This document shows positions 48,323 through 61,500 of a stretch of 64,000 nt of DNA, piece after piece. Under the pieces are notes generated by a model. The model was given only the letters and a program-made list of their open reading frames with translations. It made no database searches and had not been told where the DNA came from. The stretch comes from Baylisascaris procyonis (lineage: Eukaryota > Nematoda > Chromadorea > Rhabditida > Ascarididae): the NCBI GenBank assembly GCA_037389465.1, contig JAZARR010000230.1:3410001-3474000 (forward strand). The letters are read 5' to 3'. Each line of letters opens with the position of its first letter. Positions within the stretch are counted from its first letter, which is position 1. Made by a program: the position numbers and the translations under genes.

Positions 48323-48680
48323 GCTGATACGAGATATTTTTATATTGATGAAAAGAAGTGACAACGTGAATAATTTCTTTTTCACCAATAATTAACGATC
48401 TTTTCCCTTATCATAGGAGAGGAAAGCAAAATCATAGAGGGGTTTGTGTTTAAAAAAAACACTGTATTTTAAATGCACAAAACAAAGATATGGTCATTGG
48501 CAATCCCTGACGTTTGATACATCTGCACGCTTTACTATTAAGTGACCGACCGAGTGAATGAATAACAAGTACTAATAAGGCGTTAGAAAATATTTCAGTC
48601 TGAAATATTTTTTAATGCCCAATCGGCTCATCGCTGCGCATATCATATCAGCTCGCTTGACGTGCTTTCCATTTTTTTTC

Positions 48681-48911
48681 TTAGATCGTAGAGAAATCTG
48701 CATAAGGCTTGTTCTTCTCTTCGGAAACTGCTGAAGTGTTTGCATTGTTCGAGAAAGTGGCGGCTGAGAGTGGTTGTGAGTAAGTGAATGTAAAGGTAAG
48801 AATAATGTTCATTTGATGGGAACGATCAATCGTATCTACCTTGTGCGGATCTATGGCAATGGTGCCAATGTGCAAGTTTGGATCAATAATCTCCAAGTTT
48901 ATGCGAAGCAT
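48681..48911 (-). CDS. Possible small protein, 76 codons
   Basis: Open minus-strand frame starting MLRINLEIIDPNLHIG and ending EKNKPYADFSTI before TAA. A GT after DPHK and a CTCTCAG 76 bases later could mark an intron, but removing it shifts into another open frame, so the structure is undecided. No homology recognised. Confidence 0.22.
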   Translation of the reverse strand: MLRINLEIIDPNLHIGTIAIDPHKVDTIDRSHQMNIILTFTFTYSQPLSAATFSNNANTSAVSEEKNKPYADFSTI

Positions 48912-49806
48912 TTGGGCAAATTAGATAATTTGAGGCCAAAATAACTCGCCCGTGCAAATGCAAGAACATTATGTGAGCTTTGCATCTGCTCGTTTGCACT
49001 TGTATTTTCTTTCAATTTTCTGGGTAGTTTCAAATGGAGAGCCACAAATCACAAAACTTTTAAAAACGCTAGAAAAAAATTCCACCAATTTTACAATCGA
49101 ATGTATTGCATTATGTAAATAATCTGATCGTAAATGTGGTCAACGAATTTTTTTAGACCATGAAATTTCATATGAATGTTCTGATTAGCTAAGATATGTG
49201 TATGGTTTTGTATTTGTTGGGAATTCATGAAATTCGCTAACCTACTGAACAGAACCACAAGAAGCGCATATTGTGTCACCTAGCGATAATGCGATTGTTT
49301 TGTCGTAAGTCTTAACAGCCGTACATGAAATGTGATTATATGCAGCGATAAAATTAGGTTATATATGCGAGGTAAAGTCAACCGTGTGCAGAAAATAAAG
49401 ACTTCAAATATTCGCACGAGAATATTCAAACCTTTCGGATATAGAAGTTTGCCGGCAATAACTCTTAAAAAATAAAAGATGTGAATTTATTCGAATATTT
49501 ACAGCACTTCTTTTATTTTCTACAGTTGCGATATAGACATTTTTTTAACGTAGTAAATAACATTTGATTGAATGTTGTTTATGATGGAATTAATTGTTAT
49601 CTATGAAGGTGTTCTCATCGAACAATACCATAAATCTCTAAACTATGCTATATTTTCCTCTATTTAATTATCACAAATTATATTTTCAACGATGAATTGA
49701 CATGAATAGAATTCCATTAGAAAAACTATTATCGATCTTTAGTAATAAATGAGCAATAGTGAGTTATATATTTGAGGATAATTGTTGATTAATTCGACGA
49801 TACGAT

Positions 49807-50931
49807 ATGTCAACATCACAAAGTTGCACACGTTGCAAACAAAGCGATGTATGGCGAATACAATTACGTCAATGTGAACATTTCGTTTGCATCGCTTGTG
49901 CACTTCTGCATTTGCGCTATTGGATCAGTTCGAAGTCAAAAGCGAGGATTAAATGTCCTAAACCAAGCTGCCCAGTTCGAATCCACGAAAATGATATCGA
50001 TGCACTATTAGATCCACTAAATGATGATCTCAACATTTACATAGAATGTGCACAACGTGAATGGTTACTGTATCAACATAGAAAGAATGTTATACAGTAT
50101 GCATTTGGTGGTGAAATTAAACAATGTCCATTATGTAAATCTGTCTATACCGAATATGATGGCTGTCATTATGTTCAGTGTGTGAATATTCGATGTAGAC
50201 AATATTTTTGTTGGGAATGTGGCCAACCGGTCGATTCATTCCAACATTTCGCTGGTGCTAAATGTAAAGTTGGATGGGATGATATTTGGAAACTTTGTTA
50301 TTTATTACGGTTTCTTTTCTATACGGAAGGTTGTGTTTTGCTAATTTTTGCACCATTTATTCTACCAGCTATGAGTTATATTCTACCACTCATCATTGTT
50401 CTATTATTCTCATATTACGGTACCGATTCGATAAGAGCGAGACTTCGTCAGATGGATTACACACCAATAGTAATAACTGCTGCCGCAGCAGTTTCCTTTC
50501 CAGTATTGCTCATTGTTGGTCTACCGCTTGCGATCGGATCGTTTTTGATCATAATTCCAATAGAATTAGCGCTTATATTTGTAATAGCTGTGAAAAATTT
50601 GCCAGTCGTTGGGAAGGTGTTTGATATGATCTACTGCGCCGAGATGATAGCTGGTTGCTTAGGATTAGATAATTGGCGTACTCTATTGCGTGATAGTAAA
50701 GAGGCTCGACGTCTCAATGAGGTTCAACTCAAGCAGCTCGAGCTTGAAAAAAGTGAACGTCCATTAGATGAACAACAGGTTGCCCAACAAGGGTCACCTG
50801 CAATTGTTGGTGCTACACCTGTGCCGCAAAGTGCGAATACTTCGTCAACACCGGTTGATAAAGTGAAGGGAATCGCACAAGGCTTGCCAATTGTTGGTGG
50901 ATTCATTAGCAAGCTTCCAGGCATGAAATGA
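49807..50931 (+). CDS. RBR-type (RING1 + catalytic RING2) membrane protein, single exon
   Basis: One uninterrupted ORF of 374 codons. RING1-like zinc ligands are C7, C10, C23, H25, C28, C31, C50 and C55, followed by the usual CPxxxC.hxxxxI tail. A second cluster C107-x2-C110-x9-C120-x4-C125-x4-C130-x4-C135-x2-C138 plus H147/C153 has the same spacing as the parkin RING2 (Rcat), making C120 the expected ubiquitin-thioester Cys. There is no canonical IBR between them: residues 56-106 hold a single Cys. Hydrophobic stretches at about 164-205 and 220-262 suggest three or four membrane helices, then a charged helix (292-320) and a Gln/Pro/Ser tail. Family knowledge predicts E3 ubiquitin ligase activity, but the His two residues after the catalytic Cys is Tyr122 and the Glu before the next Cys is Tyr133, so activity is uncertain. 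It lacks introns, unlike its neighbours. A possible poly(A) signal ATTAAA lies near 51087. Confidence 0.85.
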   Translation: MSTSQSCTRCKQSDVWRIQLRQCEHFVCIACALLHLRYWISSKSKARIKCPKPSCPVRIHENDIDALLDPLNDDLNIYIECAQREWLLYQHRKNVIQYAFGGEIKQCPLCKSVYTEYDGCHYVQCVNIRCRQYFCWECGQPVDSFQHFAGAKCKVGWDDIWKLCYLLRFLFYTEGCVLLIFAPFILPAMSYILPLIIVLLFSYYGTDSIRARLRQMDYTPIVITAAAAVSFPVLLIVGLPLAIGSFLIIIPIELALIFVIAVKNLPVVGKVFDMIYCAEMIAGCLGLDNWRTLLRDSKEARRLNEVQLKQLELEKSERPLDEQQVAQQGSPAIVGATPVPQSANTSSTPVDKVKGIAQGLPIVGGFISKLPGMK

Positions 50932-51840
50932 CGATTCAATATTTTCGATTTTTGCATCGCCAACTCATGTTATAATGAAACTATTGAATATATTTCTTAC
51001 TGATACTGTTCGCATGCTAATGTCTTCATAATGTTTAAAATAAGATTTTAATTGTAAATACTCTTAGCATAAATCTATACTCTCAACATTAAAGATTATT
51101 CTTGATTAAACTTTCAATCATTTGACTAAGGCAAAGCACTTCAGGATAACAGCTTCTATTCATTTCGCTGTTAGCATTATTCATCAATTACTCAACGTGT
51201 AATCCTTTTACATTGCTAGAGAGTTTGAAGTATTTTCTGCGCAATTATATGTCAATTCACAAATTGGCGAAACTTACAAGTTACCTCTCGAATATATGCA
51301 ACTTTATCATTATATATTATTCTTTAGAGAATTTTTTTGGGGAATTTGCATGTTCTGAAATTTATAAACGGGATTTACTTATTATTTGTTGGGAAAGGCA
51401 GTAAAGCTTTTGATGTTTTTATGTTTATATGAGGGAAAGATAAACATCAACGAAATATCAACAACAATCCAAGAGGTCTTAAGGAATCAAAGTTAGAAGT
51501 TTCCATAACTGCATTTATCCTTCAGTCATAAAATGTTGAAATATTAAAGAACGTAAATTGCGATATCAACTCAACAAAACTGCAATTTGGATCTTATGCA
51601 TCAATAGGATGGTGAACTGACTACGATAGCATTCACGGATAAATGCTGCTTGAATAAAATGTCGATGGATGAAGTGTGTGTAGACAGTATGTCCATTGAT
51701 GAAGTGACCACTGACCAGATTGCCGATGTGTCAAGTGTCCAGTGATTGAATAAATGTCTGTGAATGGAATACCGTCAACTTAATGTCCACTCAATGTTGA
51801 TTCAGAATAGTCTCTTGAATTTAGCACCTATCTTCGATAG

Positions 51841-51866
51841 CAACAACAACAACAATAACAACAACC
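51841..51866. repeat. (CAA)n tract
   Basis: CAA/TAA triplets just past the stop of the minus-strand membrane protein, probably in its 3' UTR. Confidence 0.8.
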
Positions 51867-51916
51867 AATAATCATTAATAATAGTAACAGTAAATAAAAT
51901 CTGAGCCATTGAAGGG

Positions 51917-54900
51917 TCACTGATCGACGATGATTTCCTGAAATCCGAACAAATCGAGCTCAAAAGTATCAACCGAAGCTCCCGTAGAGTATTCATCTGA
52001 AATTATTCAAGCTACTTACTTATCGTGGCATACTCGACAATCCGTTCTATAATCAATATGTTCTAATTTTTTTTTATAAGCAACCTCATCTCACTGTTAG
52101 AGATATAAAAATATACGAATAGAAGATCCGACAGACGTTTTGAAAGGATGCACAAAAATTGCTTTGTATTTACTTACATTAAGACACAAAAGTACGATAG
52201 TATAGCAGCAATATTGGAAACCTACAATATCAATTGCACAAAACCATTCCAAAGACCCCTCAAATGACAGCGTATAGCACAAAGGACAGCCTTTATTCTC
52301 ATTATTAGGCGCCTTCTGAAGTACAATAACACTTCTGAGGTTCGAATGAATTCGCTTGCCGGTGAATTCATCGGTAATGGTTTCATCGGATGAAACCGAC
52401 GATGAAAGCGTTGATGCATTATACGCTTCTGAACCACCGACGACATCTCGATAATAGCGAGCCACTTCCGGAATGAAACCACTCTCCATACCTTCATAAG
52501 CGATACCGTAACTTAATATGCTCATACCAAAACGTAACTTTATAAGCACATTTATTCATTCAAATTCATACGTGGAACTTATATGGCTGTAACAAGTGTG
52601 TTACATCCGCCAGAGAAATGTAATGGTACAACACATTTCTTTGTTAAACAATACATAACACATGTAGCTGTTAGACTTAATGCTACAATTTAATAAAATG
52701 ATCACTCAATTTTGAGTGCATTTATCTTTTAAAACAAATAAATTTTTGAGGAATCACCTCTTTGGAGACACGTTGAGTGCCACGAAATAGAGAAAAAGCG
52801 AGGTTAAAAATGCATAAAAATAAACTGCAGCATATATAATATTATATTTTAAAAACGAATCCGTTCCTGATGCACTTTGAAAATAATTAAAAATTCGAAA
52901 GAATCTAACCTCCACTATTGAAATAATTAACTTCATCGAACTTGAATGGAATATGTTTCCCATCATCTAATATTTTCGTCAGATTTGTATCATTTTCACG
53001 TGTGATACTCCATATAGCAGTGTTCGCCGCATTGTCGTTCGCTTCATGCTGCGATGTATTTGCCCCTGAAATATTGAATATTTCTTTTGTTTAAAACATA
53101 GAAAATTTAGTTCCTTGGGAAAGTCGTGCAAGTGGTTATAAAATTGAAATTATTCGTTGGTCGAAGAACGTCTGGTTCACCAAGGTAACACCACCGTGGA
53201 CGGGGCAAAACGTAGCAGTAATATGAAATTGGGACCAAAACAACAGCAACTTTGCTTACTTAGTAGAATATAAGTGCAATAAAAACTACTATACATTATA
53301 ATTATTGTCTATATATAATGGAGGTTACAGATATCACTACCTATCAGTAATACTGTTATTACCGTAATGATAAGTTGGTATATTTTTGCTTTCAAAAGCT
53401 TAATGAACGCGACAACACGCATCGGGGTTCTTTTTATCTAAAATCGTAGATTAATTTCAGTATGAAATTGCGAATAAAGAAGCTCTATATTCCACCGCTG
53501 GATTAAGACTCAAGTGAAACATCAAAAAAACGAGGATCCTATGCGTTAGTATGGCTGCTTAGATCACGTATATGTATTAGGCACCACTGTAAAGAATATT
53601 AACATGGAAGATTCATTATTGAAATTGCTGACCAGTGGTCATCAAAACTGCATCTATCGATCAGCGCTTGCAAGAGGATTGTTGGATAATAGCGAATAAC
53701 ATGGTAGTTATTTACAGGAACAGTAATCCAAAGAAATATACCATGTTGATTGGTTGATCGATCATGTAGTCGGCATATAGTCCGACTTAATGCTTTAGGT
53801 AACTTCGAAATGACCACAACAAGCATCAATGCAGCTATAGCGAGGAGTGCACCTATAAAAGCTGCACGTGGCACATCCATATAGATCGAACCCATATATG
53901 AATATCCTTCATTAGAAGCATTCGTCGCTATTAAATGATATTCTCTGCAATATTTGAATTCTGAATTAAAGTAGTACAACTCGTTCGCAGTACTTTCATG
54001 CATACGCTTTAATAAAAAGGGATTTCAACATTTTCAACTCGACTTAGATATGCGTTCAACAGATTAACCTCAAAATTGAGTAAAACAACCACTTACAATG
54101 TGAGATCGTGTTCAACATCGTTCGGTTGCAATTGCACATTAGCAATCTCTTTCCAACTAACATTTATGCTTTCCTAAAAGAAAATCATATATAAGTTGAC
54201 GCCAAGATTTTTGTTAAGTTCAAAAATGAAGAAAGAACAACACAATAATCTCCTCTAATTTGCTCATATCTCACCTTATAGTAATACAGAGAAATGTGTC
54301 TATAAGTGACCATTCTTAATTCAAGAACATATTTAGTCATTTTCACTTCTATAAGAAAACAAAGAATGAGTAATAAAAAAGATGAAGCAAATAGAGATAA
54401 TTGTTCGATACGAGACGAACTGCTAATGTGCTAAGAATAATATGAGAAGTGAATAGAAAGACATTTCAATTCCGAATTAAAGCGACTTTATTGAGTGTTT
54501 AAGCACAAAAATTTGAGTTCAAATATAGTAATTGCCAATGTTGCGTAACATTTATGTTAATGTGATCACCCTATCGATCCGTTTATTTTTATAATAAATT
54601 AGCATTCAATCTATCGTGTTCTTCTCTGTTAATCTACAAATTGAATTTATATAATTATTTAAATTTCATTTAGCAATTGCTGATTGAATTGCTCAGTTTG
54701 TAAACAAATATTCCTATTTGGAAAACGCTAATCGAGTGATTGTTCATATTTAAGTGTGCTAGACATTTCTGATTGGATTCCATAAGTTTTTGATGCGTTT
54801 TTGCAAATCTGCAATTGCCAATTGCAATTTAGCAACATCATGTTTGCATGTATGTTAGGCGTACCTATTTGTCTCTCTATATCTCTTTGTACATCCGCTA

Positions 54901-55686
54901 GTTTTGCCTTAGGCAGCATTGATGCGAGAGTTATGAAATTCGATGAGTGCAAGACGTATATTCCAGAATGGCCTCCTCCAACATATTTCTTACTGATTTA
55001 TCAATTTGGGGAGAATTTATAGGCGTTTAAATCATCAAGAAACTTGATCAAATTTTACACCAATTGAGTCAGAAAAAAAAACGAATCTTTACAAATCCTT
55101 TTAGATGCTTTATAGGTGGTAAATGATTGATAGCTTCTGAAAAATGTTGACCAAATAGACGAAATACAAAGAGCGCAAAATGTGCCAATTCCCCCCATAC
55201 GATTCTTCACTTGTTTTAGCAAGAACGCTTTTTTTGTAAAGGCATTATGGAGTAAGCATGGCCAGAGCAATCTATTTCATATTATATTATCCTCACCAAA
55301 CGATATCAAACGATTTCAGGTAACATATAAAAAGGAGCAATCAATTGATCAGAAAAATTCAAATTTATAAATAAAACAATTTACATATTAGTGTGACAAA
55401 TATAAATCTATGCGCGTTACTAAAGTTATACACAAGCTCTAAGAAAAATTATGCGCCTTTTAGCTTGGCTTGTATTGTTTTCACCGATCTCTGATTAACA
55501 TTAAAGTAGTCGAATTAATATAGAAGTAGCCAATTAAGCTAACGTAGCCCGAAAGTATTGCGCTAAAAAAATTCTGCTAACCTCCACATAATCGGTAGTG
55601 TTGCGATATGCATTGTTGGTTGAAACATTGCTCACAGCGATGACAACAAATTGAATAAATAGCAGAGAAAACGATAGACACGACAT
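51917..55686 (-). CDS. Unrecognised multi-exon type I-like membrane glycoprotein
   Basis: I do not recognise this protein. Minus-strand exons with consistent phases are: 55686-55582 (signal peptide rich in Leu/Phe/Val; an upstream in-frame ATG is at 55764), 54348-54275, 54173-54097, 53944-53742, 53065-52910, 52537-52222 and 51996-51917 (stop). Two exons are inferred to keep phase: 54907-54865 and 52682-52594 (or a donor at 52605). The product is about 375-400 aa. Its extracellular part carries N-glycosylation sequons (NVS, NTT, NVS, NAS). A strong membrane segment (AAFIGALLAIAALMLVVVI) lies in exon 53944-53742 and is followed by basic residues. The exon at 52682 may add a second hydrophobic segment. 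The tail is acidic and Ser/Thr rich. Most junctions are supported by acceptor and donor consensus and phase; the acceptor at 52537 is the weakest. Confidence 0.7.
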
Positions 55687-56011
55687 CACTTGATGAAAGC
55701 GAAACGACGAAATGATGAAAGCATAATGAAATATTCGTTTGCATTTATGAAATAAAATTTGCATATTAAGATTTATTGTTGAATTAAATAGTTCTTATTT
55801 GCTCAACGAAAGAGATCAATTATTTATCGTTCCCTTTGTGGTAATATTTATTTCCGATAGAACTAGTTTGCTTAAAATTTATGACATAAAACATTAGATA
55901 CATTCCACACTTTATCACTTTTTATTGATGCACTTCTGAAGCATTTTTTAAACGTTTTATTTACGTTATCCCAATAGGAAGTAATCATTGTCTTGATGAC
56001 AAATGAAAGCA

Positions 56012-56086
56012 TTTTCAGAGGAGAGTATTTGAAACCCTGACATTTCGATTATTGCGCCAACGCTTTACCACTGAGCTAATGACGAC
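56012..56086 (-). pseudogene. Degraded tRNA-Ile-like sequence
   Basis: Minus strand reads CATTAGCTCAGTGG (intact A box), then a region aligning to the tRNA-Ile anticodon loop (AAT followed by AA), then a damaged B box (GGGTTTCAAATAC). The 3' acceptor strand does not pair with the 5' GTCGTCA. It is a tRNA relic or the head of a tRNA-derived SINE, not a working tRNA. Confidence 0.55.
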
Positions 56087-58159
56087 TTCTCATCTGACCC
56101 TGAATTATGCTAGCATACTTGACTCTAACTGCGCAATTGTAAAAGCAGTAGCTTTGTTGCACGTGCATTATTAAGCGGTGTTTAGCGAAGATGTAGTGCA
56201 GTAGTTCCTGAAGCCGACAGCTGTTTGTTTAAGTTATTCTTTGCTTATCTGCACTCACACTTCAACATTTCTTCTGATTATGTTTCCTCTTTTTTTCACG
56301 AATATATTTAAATAAAACATTCGCATTCATCAACAAAGAACTTAGGAATTTTTTATTTCATTCCTTCATATTAAACGGTATTAGCATTCATATTCATGTA
56401 ATTATTTAAAACTATGAATGCACAATAAATTAAAAACATGAGATTATTTAAAAACTATAAATGCAAAAGGTTATATAAGGTTATATTCGGCTTTGGATAG
56501 TACTCTACTTTTAGATGCATTCCTTTGCAAGTTACTATATTATCGACGATGAAATTCCTCCGTCCCCTCTCAACTGTAATCTCCCTCGTTTCTCCCCTTT
56601 CCTCCCTCAACTGCTCCCCCTCCTCCATCCCTCCCTCTCCCCAAACACCAAATTTCCGTTTCACTATTCTGAACAGCGCACATGCAAATTTTCGGTGAAC
56701 AATCACTCAAAGAGTCTGATATTCGAAAGTAAAAGCGCAAATTGCAATTCTTAGTCGACTTTGCTACCTATTTACTATTAATTACACTATCGTTTTGTGA
56801 ATACCATATCGTTTCAATGGACATTTTTTGTTATTATGTAAGTACATCTCTGTAGAATCGATTGACACATTTCCCTACTTCACAGTCTTTTTAAACACTC
56901 TTTAATCCTTTCCTATATGAGGATCACGATTTTGACATACAATTTGACGTTACTTGATAGACAATAAGTTTTTATAGAATTGCGCTGCAATAGACACGAA
57001 AAGTGTTAAACACTCTTCAAATGATTTACTTTTCTGAGTATCACAGAGACTATACGGTATTGGTTTTTAAAAATTTCACCTCTTTTATGGGTTTTTGTCG
57101 GTGTGTTTGTTGGCATAGTTTGTATACCGATGTTGGGTGTTGTTATGCTGTAGCTGTTGTAAGCTGATTGATATGAGTGTTGGATTTATACGTGTTGCAT
57201 GGATGTGTCATAATTCATGGAGTTATTATGCGTCCTTGAAGTGTTTATTGGTTATGGTTGTTGAATGACGTTTATTCTAGCTTGTAGTATCAATCGTTAA
57301 GGCTTCAATGAGATGCACATTTAATTCTCTCTTTGCATATAGACGTACCTCAAAAATAGAACAAATACGCACATCTGACCCGAACTGATATTGGTAGGAT
57401 CGATTTAACGTGCAATAGCAAGGGCATTTATCGAAGAGGTAGTAGATGCTGTCATATTTGATGTTGATGATTCAGCATGCGCACTCAGCTTTTGCTGATA
57501 GCAAGCACATAGTGTTGACTACTTGTGTGTCATGAAATCGTTGTTTGCAAAGTTTTCACTGTTTTTGTGACTTCAGGTATTTGATCGAGATCGTAGTTGG
57601 ATTCATAACTGGATTTAATCATCGTCATATGAGGGTCGATGTAATCCGATCGGTTCTCGTGGTTAGGTTAGGGATGATCACGAGACTACATCTGACCTAC
57701 GTGGATGTGGTTGTGGTTAATTTCGGTCTTGGTTGTTGTATTTGGAAGAAATGAATTTTGCATGGGCTCAAAAATTTTAAGCCAAATTCAACGGCCGAAT
57801 CGTACTATTTGATCAGTAACCCGGGGCAAGGTACAGTGAATGGTTTTATTTTTCCTGTAGAAATGCTCTTCCGCCCTTCGAAGACCTTAATCGGTGTGGT
57901 CAATGACCGGTGGTCAAAAAATTTCGTTGTTTAATTGTTAAACAATTTGTTGGACGATGGTCAAATGTCAATATTTGAAAGGAAAGGAAGAGGCTGAACC
58001 GGTTTGAGGTGTTATTACTGAATGTTGCAGTGCTACATATCCATGTGTTGTGACAACATTTCTTTATGCAATTCTTAGTGAAATAGCTCTTGTTTATAAG
58101 TCTTGTGCTTTTATTATCACTCTTTGAATGCATGGGGGAGATTTTTTAAAACGAGAGCA

Positions 58160-58171
58160 GGGGGGGGGGGG
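58160..58171. repeat. G12 homopolymer
   Basis: Twelve G in a row in AT-rich DNA. A G10 run is also at 37951-37960. Confidence 0.9.
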
Positions 58172-58324
58172 ATGAGACGTAGAAAGTGCCCGATATTTAT
58201 TTCATAAGTGATTCAGAAGCATCCTGACTTTTATCTATCCGGGTCTAAGAAAATATATGATGCGGTTATAGTGTCCGCTTGCATGTGTATGTGGGGTGTG
58301 CTTATGTCGTATGTATGTGTATGC

Positions 58325-58456
<132 letters not shown>

Positions 58457-58494
58457 GTTTAGCAGCATTTCGTTATTAATACGTTGAATGGATA

Positions 58495-58501
58495 TTTTCA
58501 G
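58495..58501 (+). promoter_or_regulatory. TTTTCAG acceptor 8 bases before the NADAR start codon
   Basis: A textbook nematode-type 3' splice signal just upstream of the ATG. It is probably a spliced-leader addition site, or the end of a 5' UTR intron that would contain the long TA tract at 58.3 kb. Confidence 0.6.
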
Positions 58502-58509
58502 TGTTGACT

Positions 58510-61500
58510 ATGTCTACTCCAGCGACGCTTAAGCAGATGGAGATTGCGCGAGAGAAGGCAGCTCGACGCAACCGGCAAAACGATTATGGCCTTGCTCCAC
58601 TCTCTGCTTGGTCTCCACGCTATGGCGTAAGTATTGTTCTTCTTTTATAGTCTTTATGGCTCAGTTTTCAACAACTATAAAAATATAACAAATTAGTTGG
58701 TATCACCTTCAGAAAAAGGAAAAAATAGCGAGTAATGCATGCTGAATATGCGTTGTTGTCGCAAATCTGTGCTCCGCCGTTTGGGAGTATCTCAGCGAAA
58801 TGTTTTAAGAGGCCAAGACCACTGCTGTTGTTTAGATTCTGAAGGTTTTCTGAAACCTCTGAAACTCGAGGATCGCCAAAGTCGGAGTCGCCTTATCAAG
58901 GTTCGGTGAGCTGCCAAACAAAGTCTTTGGAGCAAACGTCGAGTGCTACTTATTAAGACAACTGATACATAAAAGGGAGAATGGAAGGGGATTTGTTAGG
59001 AACATTCATGAGGTGTCCTATTGGTCAATGAAAAACACATGGAAGCTGCATTTTGAAGCATTACCTCATACGTCTGCTCGTTACCTCTCACATCCATCCC
59101 TTCGACCCGTCGACAAACAGTGCAATTCAAATCGGCTTCTGTTCCTTTAATATATCGCAAAATTTTTAGTACGTTTTTTCATGATTGTCATTAATCTATT
59201 TTCATAATGCAGTGTAAATTAAAGACTTTTGTAATAAGCGTGATGTGATTGTTGGTGCATTTTGATACATTAGTTTATACACAAAATTTGTGTTCACTCA
59301 TCACTCGACCGTAGTGAATAAATCGCTGTTGCAACTCGAAGTTTGTCTAGTGGGTCGTGTTTTGCTTATATTTGTCTGAGTAGATATGTTGTGACGACGT
59401 TTGATCAATGTGTAAGGGATTAGCTCGCGACTCACTCAAACATTTTATGCATTCCTTTGTTACAGTTGGTCACCGTTTTTGTAGAATGGAAAGTGCTTAC
59501 AAGGGAGTCGGCTTTTATAGATCTGTAGATCGAATGAAACAGTCGGTGAAGTTGTGTGGCATCATTTTGTTGGCTCCCATTGCACCGTTATCGTGCCCCA
59601 CTCATCGTTATTAAAGTTGTTTGTAATGAATAGGATTGCGAAATATCGTACTCTAATATTGACATCGTCACGCGATTGTTTTGCATTCGAGCATTTTATA
59701 TTTGGCACTAAAGGGATTGCATTGTCGAACAAAATAAAAAATTACTTAACTTTTTTTGTGTCGAACGCTGTAAATAGGGATGGAAATTTGTGAATATAGA
59801 ATGCATTGGTGCATAAATTTTGTCATCAACTGACAATTCGTCAAGAAGGTTGGTATGGTGGGCGGAACTGTGAAAGCGCATATTGTAGCGGATGTATTTT
59901 TTAAGATTTTGTGATCCTAGTCCTCTAGCTTTCCCATTTCTTAGAAGTAAAAGGTTTTACTGTTACAAATGATGAATGTCAAAGCAGGCGCGTTTTCCAG
60001 ATACCCAATTTTTTCGAATTTTAATAATTTTTCATACTCATATCTTTTCCCCAAATAGCAAATAATACGTTGAGTATTATTTTAAGAGAACGTTCGGTTA
60101 AAAGTTAGCAGCTGTATGAGTTTTGAAACTTTTGCTTTAGATCAAGCGTGAAATATCAAGTGCCATTGTGAGATCAAAGGAATACGACACCCTTCAATAA
60201 TTGCAGTCCAGTTTTTATATGCTTCACCATCGTAGCATGTGATATGAATTCATTGGGCGGTTTCTAAGTGCAATAAGCTGAACGTCCACAGTATTGTTTT
60301 ATTTTTTTATTTCCTGTTGCGCGCATTCGTTTTCGGCGTCGATTCTATATATGCTCATAAAAGAGGGCATATGTCTTTGTGCTGTAGAGCTGTAATTAGT
60401 GGAAGAATTCCCCTTGTCCCACTTCAGAAGCCATGAGATCAAACGTATAGCGAGGAGCAAGAGAAATACGACTGTTTCGTCCGTATGATCCTGCTTTCTG
60501 AAGATTTCGTTCCATCTGGAGCCTAAATCGTTACTTTGATTAGAGGTTTCGGTATCAGAAAAGATTTTGTGAACATATGGGGCTGTCTATTTTGAGCCGA
60601 ATGATTCTCATTGTGGGTGGCTTAACAAAAGAATGGTTTTTGGATGCCTTAGGTTTGTACTTTTAGGGGTATCGTGCCAACAAGAACATCGACTTCACTG
60701 TAGACAGAGCTGGCGGCCGTCAATATACCAGTTTCGAGGGCAATAGGAAGGAGAGTGAACCTCGTGCACCTCCAAAGCCACTCACACCACCTCCAGTAAG
60801 TTGTCTGATTGCTTATCCCTATCATCTTTGAGAGGAGAGGGAGATGAGCTCAAAACAAGCTTGCTTGGGTTGTTTATTTCAACTAGCATTGTTTAATGAT
60901 AAGTTATGTGGAAGTTTTCTTTCTCATTTAAGCGGTTGAAAGTTAAATAATTCAATAGTAGATCTTTTATAATCTGATTTGCTTATCTCTTATATAGGTT
61001 TGCTGCTTACTTATATTTTTTGACCTTCTAGAAAGAATGAAATGTATATATAAGGTTGATGGAATTATTTCTCCGATATTCGCTACTCTTAAATGATCGG
61101 TTGCAGGTGGAGGATGTCCCCATTGACATCGATACGGACGACTATAAAGTAGATGCTGATAAGGTGGTTTGCTTCAACGGGCGTCAAAATTTCCTTTCGA
61201 ATCTCTATCCGGTAAGCATTCCTGGATATGGGAACCTTCAAATTGTTATATAACTTGATGTCTTTCTTAAATATTTCGTTTTACGCTTTTGAATACCTAA
61301 AGGAAGTGTTCATTATTGAGGAAGAAAAATAAGAGATATTGATTGTTGCCTCATTTGCTAACGATAATCAACGAGTGCGTCGCTCATTTGAAGTGGATTA
61401 TTTTTCACTGCGTTGTTTTTTGCCTCACTCGCATTCTCTGACCGCCTGTAATCGAAAGCTGCGAATGATATAAATGTGAGCCTGTCGAAAACATTGAAGG

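Noticed and set aside
54801..55022. 73-codon plus ORF with a signal-like start
   Set aside because: Overlaps an exon inferred on the minus strand for the membrane protein; no plus-strand splice support.
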